Position numbers and translations under genes: made by a program. Source: Arthrobacter sp. StoSoilB5 (GTDB lineage: Bacteria > Actinomycetota > Actinomycetes > Actinomycetales > Micrococcaceae). From it: DNA of 64,000 nucleotides. This document shows positions 7,719 to 16,209 of the stretch, one piece after another. Location of the stretch: NCBI RefSeq assembly GCF_019977235.1, contig NZ_AP024646.1:5146001-5210000 (forward strand), given 5' to 3'. The notes beneath the pieces were generated by a model, which saw only the letters and a program-made list of their open reading frames with translations, ran no database searches and was not told the DNA's origin. The first letter of the stretch is position 1; every line of letters starts with the position of its first letter.

Positions 7719-9041
7719 ATGAGCCACACAATGCCGTCAGCGACGCCAGGCACAGTCACCCCCGCAGGAACTCCCAAGAAAGCAGCCCTCGCCAGCTTCC
7801 TGGGAAGCGCAGTGGAGTACTACGACTTCTTCATCTTCGGCTCCGCCGCCGCCTTGATCTTCCCCCACGTGTTCTTCCCGGACGCGGACACCAACGCAGC
7901 CATCATGTCCTTCGCAACCTTCGGCTTCGCCTACGTTGCCCGCCCAGTAGGCGCCGTCATCCTCGGGCACTTCGGCGACAGGATCGGCCGGCAAAAGGTA
8001 CTCATGTTCACACTGGTCCTGATGGGGGCCGCGACCTTCGTGATCGGCTGCCTCCCGGACTTCAAGACCATTGGCTGGTGGGCTCCGGTCCTGCTGGTGC
8101 TTGCCCGTCTTGCCCAAGGTCTTTCGGCCGCCGGCGAGCAGGCCGGCGCCTCGTCGATGACGCTGGAGCACGCTCCGGACAACCGCCGCTCGTTCTTCAC
8201 CTCGTGGACGCTGACCGGCACCCAGGGCGGCCAGATCCTGGCGGCGCTTGTCTTCATTCCAGTTCTCGCGCTCCCTGACGAGATCAAGTACGGCATCGGC
8301 TGGCGCATCCCGTTCTGGCTCAGCGCAGTAGTGGTGGTCGTGGCCTACTTCATCCGCCGTACCCTGCATGAGCCTCCGGCATTTGCAGAGGCCAAGAAGA
8401 ACAACCAAATCGCCAAACTGCCCATTGCCGACCTCTTGAAGCTTCACTGGCGCGACGTCCTCCGCGTGGTGTGCTGTGCATTCATCGCCGCAGTGAGCAC
8501 GGTATTCGGAACCTTGGCCATCAAGTACGCCCAGGACGTTGCCCACGTCAGCGGCACCATCACCTTGTGGCTCGTTGTGGTTGCCAACATCGTTGCCCTC
8601 GGTACCCAGCCGCTCTTTGGCATGCTCGCCGACAAGATCGGCCGGAAGCCCGTCTTCATCTACGGTGCTGTGGCCAGCGCCATCATGACTCCGGTGTTCC
8701 TGCTGACCCTCGAATCCGGCAATGTACCGCTGATGTTCCTGGTCTCCGTAGTGTTCTTCTCCTTCGGGTACGCTGCGGCCAACGCCGTGTGGCCGTCCTT
8801 CTACGGTGAAATGTTCAGCACCAAGGTCCGCTTCTCCGGCCTGGCCATCGGTACGCAGCTCGGCTTCCTCATGGCAGGCTTTGCTCCGACCATCGTCACC
8901 GCCCTCGGTGGCACCAAGCCTGGCGGCTGGGTCCAGATCTCCATCTTCACGGCAGTCATCTGTGCGATCGCAGCGGTATCAGCCCTTACGGCCCGCGAAT
9001 CCGCCAAGGTTCCCACCGCGAAGCTCGGACTGCACAAGTAA
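7719..9041 (+). CDS. shiA: MFS transporter, metabolite:H+ symporter type, probably shikimate
   Basis: A 440-residue major facilitator with twelve predicted membrane segments. The loop 2-3 motif reads GHFGDRIGRQK and the repeat in the second half GMLADKIGRKP. The N-terminal AALASFLGSAVEYYDFFIFG is typical of the MHS (ShiA, ProP, citrate) subfamily, and length equals that of ShiA. GAAGGA precedes the ATG by 6 bases. Divergent from the IclR gene and next to the shikimate operon, it most likely imports shikimate, quinate or protocatechuate; the exact substrate is inferred from context. Confidence 0.85.
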   Translation: MSHTMPSATPGTVTPAGTPKKAALASFLGSAVEYYDFFIFGSAAALIFPHVFFPDADTNAAIMSFATFGFAYVARPVGAVILGHFGDRIGRQKVLMFTLVLMGAATFVIGCLPDFKTIGWWAPVLLVLARLAQGLSAAGEQAGASSMTLEHAPDNRRSFFTSWTLTGTQGGQILAALVFIPVLALPDEIKYGIGWRIPFWLSAVVVVVAYFIRRTLHEPPAFAEAKKNNQIAKLPIADLLKLHWRDVLRVVCCAFIAAVSTVFGTLAIKYAQDVAHVSGTITLWLVVVANIVALGTQPLFGMLADKIGRKPVFIYGAVASAIMTPVFLLTLESGNVPLMFLVSVVFFSFGYAAANAVWPSFYGEMFSTKVRFSGLAIGTQLGFLMAGFAPTIVTALGGTKPGGWVQISIFTAVICAIAAVSALTARESAKVPTAKLGLHK

Positions 9042-9068
9042 GTCGCCGCAGCTGCCAGCCCAGGCAAT

Positions 9069-9106
9069 GGAAAGCCCGGAATGTCCTCTGACATTCCGGG
9101 CTTTCC
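9069..9106. terminator. Bidirectional terminator hairpin
   Basis: A perfect 17-bp stem (9069-9085 with 9090-9106) and a CTCT loop lies between the convergent transporter and protease genes. There is no strong T-run on either side, but position and stem strength fit a shared terminator. Confidence 0.8.
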
Positions 9107-9116
9107 GCTGAAGTAC

Positions 9117-11855
9117 CTACCGCGGGTTCAGCACCACTGGCATGAACTTCCCCGCACCCGTCCCGGAGTACAGCAGCAGCGTTCCGTCCCCGGCGACTCC
9201 CACCACAGAGGGGCCGCCAGTACCCGTGAACCCATTGCCGAGGGAAGCCATGCTGGAGAACATGTTCCATCCCGACCCAAGGTAGGAGCGCGCAAGGAAG
9301 CCGCCAGAGCCGTTGCCCGGGTAGAGCCAGAGCCCGCCATCGCCAGCTCGGCCAAGGAGGTCTTCCCTGCCGTCGCCATTGAAATCACCGGCCTGCAGGA
9401 CCAGGTTGAACATATCCCAACCGGTGCCGATCTGCTTGCGGGCAAGGAAGCCCCCGGAGCCATTGCCAGGGTAGACCCACAGCACGCCATCGCCGGACCC
9501 GGCCACAATGTCCGGTTTTCCGTCACCCGTGAAATCGCCCGGGGCCAGCAGCTGTTCGAAGCCTTGCCATCCGGTGCCAATCTGCTTGCGTGTCAGGAAC
9601 TGTCCCGTTCCATCTGTCGGGTAGAGCCACAGCGTCCCATCGGAAGCCCGGGCCACAAGGTCGGGATGCGAATCGCCGTCGAAATCTCCGGCACTCAACA
9701 CCGACGTGAACTGGCCCCAACCCCACCCGACCTGAACGCGCGGGAGGAAGCTGCCCGATCCGTTACCCGGGTAAAGCCACAAAGCGCCGTCGGTGCCGCG
9801 TGCCAGGATGTCGGCGACAGCATCGCCGTCGAAATCGCCGGCTTCCCAGACCTGGCGGAACTGGTTCCAGCCGGTCCCGATCGCCAGCCGATCCGCGAAG
9901 CCTGTGCCTTCTCCCGGATAGAGGGTCATGGATCCGCCGGCTGCTGCCGTCAGGACGTCCACGCGCTTGTCACCCGTGAAGTCCCGGCCGCCGACAATGT
10001 CACCTACTCCATTCCAACCAGTTCCGACGGCGGCACGCGGCAGGAAGCCTCCCTTGCCATCGCCCGGGTAGACATAGAGCGTGCCATCGCCGGCCCGCGC
10101 CAGCAGACCCGGAGCCCCGCCGCCGAACGGACCGGAGGCCGCCAGGCTGTTGAAGGAATCCCAGCCTTGGCCGATCTGCGTCTGGGCGAGGAAACCACCA
10201 GTCCCGTTGCCTGGATACAGCCACAAGCGGCCATCCGCGCCGGCGGCAATGAGGTCGCTCCTGCCATCGGCGTTGAAGTCCCCCGCCGCGACCAACTGGG
10301 TGAAGCCCTGCCAGCCAAAACCGATCTGGCTCCGGGAAAGGAAGCCGCCTTTCCCATTGCCGGGATAGAGCCACAGTGCGCCATCGCTGGTCCGTGCAAG
10401 GATGTCCGCAAAGCCGTCACCGTTGAAGTCCGACGTTCCCAGGACGGCGTTGAAAATGCCCCAGCCAGAGCCGATCTGCACCGGATCATCCAGGCGGTTT
10501 CCCGGGAGGCCGCTGAAGAGGAGCAGGGTACCATCGGCTTCGCGGGAAATGACGTCGGCCAGTTTGTCGCCGTCGAAGTCGCCCGCGGAGAAACGCATGC
10601 GTGCCTTGAGTTTGGGATCTGCATTGATAGTGACGGTGGCCGAGGTTGTGGAGACGGAGTTGATCGTCACCTGGGTGCCCGTGTAGGTGGTGAAGGTGCT
10701 GCCGGCCTGCCACGCGTGATTCTTGGCGTACCAAGGCTCAGTGAAGGGGATGGTGGATGGCATGAGGATCAGCGACGAGGCGATGGTGGCGCCGCCGCGC
10801 TGGACGATCTTGACTCCTCTATTGCCGGGGGGCCTGCCATCTTCCCCAAGGTAGCTGTCGTACCCTACCGGCTGCCTGAGTTCCAGGTAGTAGACCTCTT
10901 TGCTGATTGGGTCCGTGAACTTGATGGCGCGTTGTGCCTCCGTGCCGCCCCATGGCTTGAGGGTGTAGCTCTTGACGCCCGTGGCCACGCCGACATCGCG
11001 GATTTCGTCTCCGCGGCCCAGCCCTGCGTAGTCCCAGAAGCTGGAGCTCACCACCGGCTGGGCGTACTGCGCAGCGCCCATGAGGTCCGTGGTGTCGCCG
11101 TATTCACGGATATAGCAAGAGGTGTCCGTGAACCGCCCGGTGCTGTCCACGCCGACGTCGGAAGCTCCGCTACCGCACTGCAGCGCGTCCGCGTGCATAA
11201 GGCCAATGACGTGTCCGAATTCGTGGCTCATCACATTGTTGGAGAAGTTACTGAGCTGCGGCATGAGCACACGCCCGCTGTAGCTACCGCTGCTGTAACC
11301 CGCGCCCAGTGCGTTTCCCGAGAGAGTCGACGTGGGAATGAAGATCACCAGCGCCGTGTACGGGCTGGCCGTCCAGTTCAGCTCAGCGGTAATGGTGGAA
11401 ATGATGGTGCCGTAGCTGTCCGTGGATTTGGCCTTGGATTGGAACCCGGAGACCTTGCTGGCGACCGTCATGGACAACTTGTTGTCCGTCATCGCTTTCC
11501 AATAGCTGCTAGTGGCCGCCACTGTCTGCTCGGCGCCAGTCATGGAGACGGTGTTCATGTTGTCCGCCAGCTTTGCCGTGACCAAACGGACGCGGATATC
11601 GCCGTTCGGACCGGTTGCTGCTGCGCCGTCGCCGGGGAGGGACTCGACGCCGGCGATCTCGCCGCGGGCGGGAGCCTGTCCGGGCGGCGTCTCGAACACA
11701 TGTTCCGAGTGCGGCGTTCCCTCGATGAACCGTACGTTCGGATTATCGGGTTTTGGTTCAGGCACCGCCGATGCCGGCGCCTGGACGAAAAACAGGCCGG
11801 TGGCAAATACCACCAGGCCCGTGGACACCGCGATTGAACGCCGCAACAAACCCAT
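9117..11855 (-). CDS. Secreted metzincin-type zinc protease with ten FG-GAP/VCBS-like repeats
   Basis: A 912-residue exported protein. A signal peptide (two Arg, hydrophobic core, ASA cleavage site near residue 30) leads into a protease domain with the metzincin motif HEFGHVIGLMH at 211-221 and a possible Met-turn (DLM, 257-259). From about residue 423 to the end there are ten repeats of about 49 residues built on the pattern G-D-F-x-G-D-x-x-x-D-[ILV]...DGxLWLYPGNGxGGF; eight keep the Asp-rich loop that can bind Ca2+, repeats 4 and 10 are degenerate. It is a single gene convergent with the shikimate transporter. Substrate is unknown; the repeat half may be a beta-propeller that binds a polymer or the cell surface. 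Confidence 0.85.
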   Translation of the reverse strand: MGLLRRSIAVSTGLVVFATGLFFVQAPASAVPEPKPDNPNVRFIEGTPHSEHVFETPPGQAPARGEIAGVESLPGDGAAATGPNGDIRVRLVTAKLADNMNTVSMTGAEQTVAATSSYWKAMTDNKLSMTVASKVSGFQSKAKSTDSYGTIISTITAELNWTASPYTALVIFIPTSTLSGNALGAGYSSGSYSGRVLMPQLSNFSNNVMSHEFGHVIGLMHADALQCGSGASDVGVDSTGRFTDTSCYIREYGDTTDLMGAAQYAQPVVSSSFWDYAGLGRGDEIRDVGVATGVKSYTLKPWGGTEAQRAIKFTDPISKEVYYLELRQPVGYDSYLGEDGRPPGNRGVKIVQRGGATIASSLILMPSTIPFTEPWYAKNHAWQAGSTFTTYTGTQVTINSVSTTSATVTINADPKLKARMRFSAGDFDGDKLADVISREADGTLLLFSGLPGNRLDDPVQIGSGWGIFNAVLGTSDFNGDGFADILARTSDGALWLYPGNGKGGFLSRSQIGFGWQGFTQLVAAGDFNADGRSDLIAAGADGRLWLYPGNGTGGFLAQTQIGQGWDSFNSLAASGPFGGGAPGLLARAGDGTLYVYPGDGKGGFLPRAAVGTGWNGVGDIVGGRDFTGDKRVDVLTAAAGGSMTLYPGEGTGFADRLAIGTGWNQFRQVWEAGDFDGDAVADILARGTDGALWLYPGNGSGSFLPRVQVGWGWGQFTSVLSAGDFDGDSHPDLVARASDGTLWLYPTDGTGQFLTRKQIGTGWQGFEQLLAPGDFTGDGKPDIVAGSGDGVLWVYPGNGSGGFLARKQIGTGWDMFNLVLQAGDFNGDGREDLLGRAGDGGLWLYPGNGSGGFLARSYLGSGWNMFSSMASLGNGFTGTGGPSVVGVAGDGTLLLYSGTGAGKFMPVVLNPR

Positions 11856-12127
11856 TGATTCTCCCGGGGACGGAGTCTGTGGTTCCTGTGAGTCTCAAGA
11901 ACCGAGTTCAGGTTACCGTCGCCCCCGCGCTGGTCCGCGGAAGCAGCCACAAAGCGAAGGCGAGTCCTGCCGCAACTGGTGCGTACCGGCGTCGGGTACT
12001 AGCCGAAACGCAAGCATCCCGGAATGCTAACCGGACCCTAACCACGCCGAAATACTCCGGCAACAATGCCCCGCCACACTGGAATAGCCGGCAAGTGCAG
12101 GCACCAGCTCCAGTTCAGGAGGACACC
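11856..12127. other. Divergent intergenic region
   Basis: 272 bases between the protease gene and the small protein gene. I see no convincing ORF, RNA or operator. The right end carries the AGGAGG ribosome binding site (12117-12122) of the next gene. Confidence 0.5.
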
Positions 12128-12364
12128 ATGCTGAAGGAAGTCACCACTCACACAACACGAATACGCGCGATCAGCCAGCTCCACCGCGGAGACGAGATCG
12201 AGGCCCGTATGTCCGTTGGCCCCGCCTACGATGACGTGGTCATCCGCCGCGGACGGGTCCAGGAAACAGCGCCGGGAATCGGCGTCGTCTGGATCATGGA
12301 CCACGTCTCCGGGATGAGGAAAGCCATCAATACCGATGAATGCAGCGTTTGGCGCGTCGCCTGA
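12128..12364 (+). CDS. Small conserved-looking protein of unknown function
   Basis: A 78-residue soluble protein. The start ATG at 12128 is fixed by a perfect AGGAGG five bases upstream; an in-frame open stretch before it is not used. The sequence is basic at the N-terminus, then reads like a small beta-rich domain (GDEIEARMSVG, DVVIRRGRVQET, GVVWIMDHVSGMRKAI). No cysteine pair or catalytic motif is present apart from one Cys near the end. I do not recognise a family. It converges on the MoaD-like gene, 26 bases away. Confidence 0.7.
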   Translation: MLKEVTTHTTRIRAISQLHRGDEIEARMSVGPAYDDVVIRRGRVQETAPGIGVVWIMDHVSGMRKAINTDECSVWRVA

Positions 12365-12390
12365 ACCCCGGCTTGACCCCAAACACCCGC

Positions 12391-12678
12391 TCAGCCGCCG
12401 GCCACGGACTGGATAATCAAGACCTCCTGACCGGCCGCAACCTCCGTATCAAGACCCTTCAGACGCCGGACCTCATCACCGTTCACGTAAACATTCACGA
12501 AACGGCGGAGGGCACCGGTTTCATCACGCAAACGCCTGGCCAGCACCGGATATTCGCCGGTGACCGAGTCCAGCAACTGTCCAACGGTTACAGCGCCGTC
12601 GGCGGACGCAGTCAGATAGGACTGTCCGCCGACGAGCGGCTGCAGGACACCCGGCAACACCACCGTAAAGTCAGCCAC
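12391..12678 (-). CDS. MoaD/ThiS-family ubiquitin-like protein
   Basis: A 95-residue beta-grasp protein ending exactly in Gly-Gly (SVAGG-stop), as sulfur carriers MoaD and ThiS do for adenylation and thiocarboxylation. Features include TVGQLLDSVTGEYPVL, the conserved RRFVNVYVNGDEVR strand-turn-strand and EVLIIQSVAGG. The start is taken as GTG at 12678, which begins the similarity and lies 8 bases past the stop of the propeller gene; a longer in-frame opening has no support. It is probably co-transcribed with that gene. No molybdopterin or thiamine gene is near, so its partner is unknown. Confidence 0.85.
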   Translation of the reverse strand: MADFTVVLPGVLQPLVGGQSYLTASADGAVTVGQLLDSVTGEYPVLARRLRDETGALRRFVNVYVNGDEVRRLKGLDTEVAAGQEVLIIQSVAGG

Positions 12679-12685
12679 AACGGGC

Positions 12686-13843
12686 CTACCCAGGCACCGG
12701 GGCGCTGGCTGCCGCTTCACTGACTGCCGGGACGCCAAGCACGACGGCGGCACGCACGCACAGCACGTCCGGCAAGTGCGAGGCCACTTCAGTAAAGGTC
12801 TCGCCCTCGTCGGCGCTGGCGTACACCGATCCGCCGCGGGTTCCGAAGTACACGCCAGTCGGTTCGGCGGTGTCCACGGATGCAGCATCGCGAAGCACAG
12901 CATTGTATTCGTGGTCCGGCAAACCAGTGTGAAGCTCTCTCCACGTTCCACCGGCATCCTCAGTGCGGTGCACGCTGAGCTTGCCGTCCGGCGGGATGCG
13001 TTCGCCGTCGGCCTTCAGCGGGATGACCCAAGCTGTCCCCTCGCGCCGGGGATGGGTCAGCATCACGAAACCAAAGTCCGCGGGCAGCCCGTCCGCGATG
13101 GAGTTCCAGTTCTCGCCGTCATCGTCCGTGCGGTACACGCCGTGGTGGTTCTGTGCGTACAAACGGCCCTCGACGGCGGCATCCGCGGCGATCTTGTGGA
13201 CGCACTGGCCGAACTCGGGGTTGGGATCGGGCATGAAGTAGGCCGAGATTCCCTTGTTGCGGGGCTCCCAGGAGGCACCGGCGTCGAGCGATCTGTAAAC
13301 GCCGCCCGTGCTCATGGCGACGTGGACCTTCTCGCCGGACGGATCCACCACGATGGAGTGCGCGGCCGCTCCCCCGTAGCCAGCACCCCACTCGCTGCGG
13401 TGGGGGTGGTCCCACAGTCCGCGGTTCAGCTCGAAGTGCTCGCCGCCGTCGGTGGATTTCCACACTGAAATCGGTTCGCACCCGGCCCAAACCACGCCAG
13501 GGCGGGACTCGGTGTCGGGGTAGATCTGCCAGATGCGTTCCAGCGCAGCGTCCGTGCCGTCCGGGAATTTGATGGCGCCCTGCTCGGGCTCGGTCCACGT
13601 TGCACCGACGTCATCGGAATGGGCAACCGTGGGTCCCCAGTGCTCCGAACGCACCCCCACCATGATTCTGGTTTTGCCGTCCCGGGTGTCTATCCCGATG
13701 CTGGGGATCTCGCTCATCAGGAAGTGCGGGCCAGAGATGGACCATTCTTTGCGGTCCGGGCTGGTTGCAAGCCACAAACCTTTCTTGGTCCCGATCGCTA
13801 GGACATAACTTTCTGCGGTATCTGCGGTTGCCATGAGTCCCAT
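12686..13843 (-). CDS. BNR/Asp-box (sialidase-like) beta-propeller protein
   Basis: A 385-residue protein built of repeated S-x-D-x-G-x-x-W (Asp-box) elements: HSDDVGATWTEP, KSTDGGEHFEL, RSLDAGASWEPR, RTDDDGENWNSI, RTEDAGGTWREL, ASADEGETFTEV. These give a six-bladed propeller like exo-alpha-sialidase or YCF48/WD40-like proteins. It has no signal peptide. Sialidase catalytic residues cannot be assigned, so enzyme function should not be assumed. The start is set at ATG 13843; ATG 13834 is the alternative and neither has a strong ribosome site. The gene is directly followed by the MoaD-like gene, a pairing that suggests a joint function. Confidence 0.82.
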   Translation of the reverse strand: MGLMATADTAESYVLAIGTKKGLWLATSPDRKEWSISGPHFLMSEIPSIGIDTRDGKTRIMVGVRSEHWGPTVAHSDDVGATWTEPEQGAIKFPDGTDAALERIWQIYPDTESRPGVVWAGCEPISVWKSTDGGEHFELNRGLWDHPHRSEWGAGYGGAAAHSIVVDPSGEKVHVAMSTGGVYRSLDAGASWEPRNKGISAYFMPDPNPEFGQCVHKIAADAAVEGRLYAQNHHGVYRTDDDGENWNSIADGLPADFGFVMLTHPRREGTAWVIPLKADGERIPPDGKLSVHRTEDAGGTWRELHTGLPDHEYNAVLRDAASVDTAEPTGVYFGTRGGSVYASADEGETFTEVASHLPDVLCVRAAVVLGVPAVSEAAASAPVPG

Positions 13844-14055
13844 CGAACCATCAGGGCGCACGGGTGGCAACGGGTTCCTTGGAGCTTGTGGATAAGCGTG
13901 CTGGTTTGCAGCCGACCACAGACGAGACCCGCGTGACGTTTTGGCACTCCGCGCACTACATATTCGTGAAGGTGTGTTGCAACCGGCGGTGTCGGGTTTG
14001 CCATCACGACGGCAAACGCTGGGCACCTACTATCCAATTTGAACAAGGAGACAAG

Positions 14056-14296
14056 GTGGACTTCCCCAAGAACGCGCGTGGTGAGACCTACGGGTCCGCA
14101 ATGGAGGCGCGGACACCGGCCGACGAACCAGATCTCATCAGATCCGTCGGGGACGACGGAAGAAGCCATTCAGCTGCAGAATGTTCGGACGGACGGCGCT
14201 GGCCGGGTTTTGGATTTGGATGTGGCTGGTTGTGTGACGCTCGGTGGCGAACGGTTCGCTGATGGAGCCTCAACAAATCTCGAAGGAAATTGTTGA
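14056..14296 (+). pseudogene. Remnant of a small conserved actinobacterial protein (frameshift and internal deletion)
   Basis: A GTG at 14056 with AAGGAG five bases upstream opens a frame reading DFPKNARGETYGSAM...ADEPDLIRSVGDDG, which resembles the N-terminus of small proteins that have N-x-x-G-x-T-Y-G-S, E-P-D-L-I and a following GYV strand. Just after residue 40 the meaning moves to the -1/+2 frame, where TTEEAIQLQN...GRVLDLDVAGCVTLGGERFADG matches the expected C-terminal part (EEAI, then a strand with V-x-V-x-x-x-G). The segment joining them is missing, so the break is near 14155-14165. Recognition is from memory of the family pattern. Confidence 0.4.
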
Positions 14297-14302
14297 CAAT
14301 TT
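14287..14302. promoter_or_regulatory. Operator-like palindrome before the HAD/kinase/aminotransferase genes
   Basis: AAATTGTTGACAATTT is a perfect inverted repeat (7-bp arms, 2-bp centre). Its core resembles ATTGTCGACAAT at 19817-19828 and the TCGACAA repeats before the GntR gene at 26659. FadR-type GntR regulators bind such short palindromes. Confidence 0.55.
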
Positions 14303-14419
14303 ACAGTGGGCGATTTAGATTCATAGTGAATCAAAAACCTCCGCCCGCTCGTATCGGAAGGCACATCGCCTATGACGAGCGAGGCCCCTCTCCTAACACC
14401 TCCACTGAAGGGACCCATC

Positions 14420-15094
14420 ATGGCTACAACTGACTCCCGCCCGAAGTACATCTCCTTTGACATCTACGGCACCTTGATCAACTGGGATACTGACTCCACT
14501 ACCCGCCGCCTGCTCGCGGGCCGTTTGCCTGAAGAGCAGTGGCCTGCGTTCAAGAAGGTGTTCCGCGGCTACCGCTTCGACGAAGTCTTGGGCGACTACA
14601 AGCCCTACGAGCAGATCCTTCAGAATTCCTTTGACCGGGTATGCAAGTTTTTCGGCATTGGGCCAACCCCGGGTGCCGGGGTAGAGTTCGCTGACGCTGT
14701 TCGCGGCTTTGACGCCCACGATGACGTGCCGGCGCCGCTGAAGCTCATGGGCGACAACTACAAGCTTGTGGCTCTGTCCAACGCCGACGACAGCTTCCTG
14801 GAGATCAGCATTCCCAAGCTCGGCGCTGACTTCCACGCCGTGCTGACCGCAGAACAGGCCCAGGCCTACAAGCCCCGCTACCAGGCCTTCGAGTACATGC
14901 TCGATACCCTGAACGCCAAGCCGGAAGACTTCCTGCACATCGCCTCGCACACCCGGTACGACATGCACCCGATGCACGACATGGGCTTCCGCAACCTCTG
15001 GGTTCTGGACCGCGGCTACGACCCCATCACCGGCGGCTACGACTACAACAGCGTTAAGTCGCTGGACGAGATCAACAAGCACCTCGGTCTCTAA
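14420..15094 (+). CDS. HAD-superfamily hydrolase (haloacid dehalogenase type II-like), copy 1
   Basis: A 224-residue HAD hydrolase. Motif I is FDIYGTL with nucleophile Asp14, motif II ALSNADD, motif III lysine in AYKPRYQ, motif IV region SHTRYDMHPMHD. ATG at 14420 has AAGGGA six bases upstream. Annotation as L-2-haloacid dehalogenase would be by fold; the S-x-N-x-x-D triad that binds the halide side in true dehalogenases is S-H-T-R-Y-D here, so a phosphatase or another carboxyl/amine substrate is equally likely. It heads a run with the kinase and phospho-lyase-like genes and has a paralogue at 19898. Confidence 0.8.
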   Translation: MATTDSRPKYISFDIYGTLINWDTDSTTRRLLAGRLPEEQWPAFKKVFRGYRFDEVLGDYKPYEQILQNSFDRVCKFFGIGPTPGAGVEFADAVRGFDAHDDVPAPLKLMGDNYKLVALSNADDSFLEISIPKLGADFHAVLTAEQAQAYKPRYQAFEYMLDTLNAKPEDFLHIASHTRYDMHPMHDMGFRNLWVLDRGYDPITGGYDYNSVKSLDEINKHLGL

Positions 15095-15129
15095 ACCGGC
15101 TGCTGGCTCTGCGTCGATGAAAGGGTGAA

Positions 15130-16179
15130 ATGAGCGATTCTGCCTTTATCCAAGCAGTGGCATCAGAGAGTGGACTCCTGGCGGAGCCTCCGCAGCTCGC
15201 TGACCCCGCCGTCCGGGGGCTGCTCGAACGGTTCTACGGCCTGGCGGGAACGCTGGTCCGGATTCCCACCGAGAAGGACGAGACTTTCCGGCTCCGGGAC
15301 GGGGACGAAACGTATCTGGTGAAGATTTCACCCTCGGATGAGGATCCAGTGATCGTCCACCTTCAAACGGCTTGCATGGAGCATTTGGAACGGACTGCCC
15401 CTGAACTTCCAGTCCAGCGTCTTGTCAGGAGCCTTGACGGAGAGCCGCAAGTCCTCATTCCGGAGCCTGCAGGAGCCTTTGATCGGGTACTGCGGGTGAT
15501 GCGCTTCCTGCCAGGCGATTTGCTGGCCAATCACGACGCGTCGGCTGGCCAGCTTCGATTGGTGGGCTCAAGCCTGGCCCGCCTGGGGATTGCTTTGAAG
15601 GACTTCGATCATCCTCGCGCCGATCGTTTGCTCCTCTGGGACCTCAAGCATTTTCACCGGATGCGCCCGCTTCTTGACTATGTGGATGAGAAGGAAAAAC
15701 GGTCCCTCGCAGAAGATATTTTCGATCAGTTCGACCACAAAGTGGTTCCGCTCCTCGACACGCTGACCTCCCAGGTTGTCCATGGGGATTTCAGTCCGTT
15801 CAATGTCCTCGTCAACCCCAGCAGGCCCGATTATGTAACCGGGATTATCGATTTCGGGGACGTCGTACGAACCCCCGTGATCTTCGACATCAGTGTCACC
15901 ATGGCCAACCTTCTGGGAACAGACCCGGCCAGCCCCTGGGAGCACGCACTGCACGTCATGAACGGCTATCGAAGCATCCGCCCCGTGGTCGGGCAGGAGT
16001 TGGAGGCTCTGATCGTCTCAGCCCAGGCGCGCCTGCTCCTGCGGGCCTTGATAACGCAGTGGCGGGCAAGCCAGTTACCGCTAAGGCGAGATTATCTCCT
16101 CTCCCACTCAAAGCCCGACTGGGACCGGCTCGCGTCCACTGCCGCAGCCCCGGCACCAGAACTTTCTTTCACAGCATGA
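15130..16179 (+). CDS. APH/choline-kinase-fold phosphotransferase
   Basis: A 349-residue small-molecule kinase of the aminoglycoside phosphotransferase fold. The ATP-site lysine may be Lys65 (TYLVKIS), the catalytic Brenner motif HGDFSPFN is at 218-225, and the Mg-binding DFGD at 241-244. The nearest known functional theme is the hydroxylysine kinase/ethanolamine kinase group, because the next gene, 30 bases downstream, encodes a class-III PLP enzyme similar to amino-alcohol-phosphate phospho-lyases. The pair would phosphorylate an amino alcohol and then eliminate phosphate and ammonia. Substrate is not visible. Antibiotic resistance is less likely in this catabolic context. Confidence 0.82.
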   Translation: MSDSAFIQAVASESGLLAEPPQLADPAVRGLLERFYGLAGTLVRIPTEKDETFRLRDGDETYLVKISPSDEDPVIVHLQTACMEHLERTAPELPVQRLVRSLDGEPQVLIPEPAGAFDRVLRVMRFLPGDLLANHDASAGQLRLVGSSLARLGIALKDFDHPRADRLLLWDLKHFHRMRPLLDYVDEKEKRSLAEDIFDQFDHKVVPLLDTLTSQVVHGDFSPFNVLVNPSRPDYVTGIIDFGDVVRTPVIFDISVTMANLLGTDPASPWEHALHVMNGYRSIRPVVGQELEALIVSAQARLLLRALITQWRASQLPLRRDYLLSHSKPDWDRLASTAAAPAPELSFTA

Positions 16180-16209
16180 ACCCGACCCCCTTAGCTTCGA
16201 GGAGAAAAC

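Noticed and set aside
9081..11837. A very long open frame (over 900 codons) on the plus strand opposite the protease gene
   Set aside because: It is the mirror of the repeated, high-GC protease gene; it has no ribosome site, no domain and no signal peptide, while the minus-strand frame has all of them.
15130..16179. Aminoglycoside resistance gene
   Set aside because: The kinase fold is shared with resistance enzymes, but the coupled PLP enzyme and catabolic setting favour a metabolic kinase.
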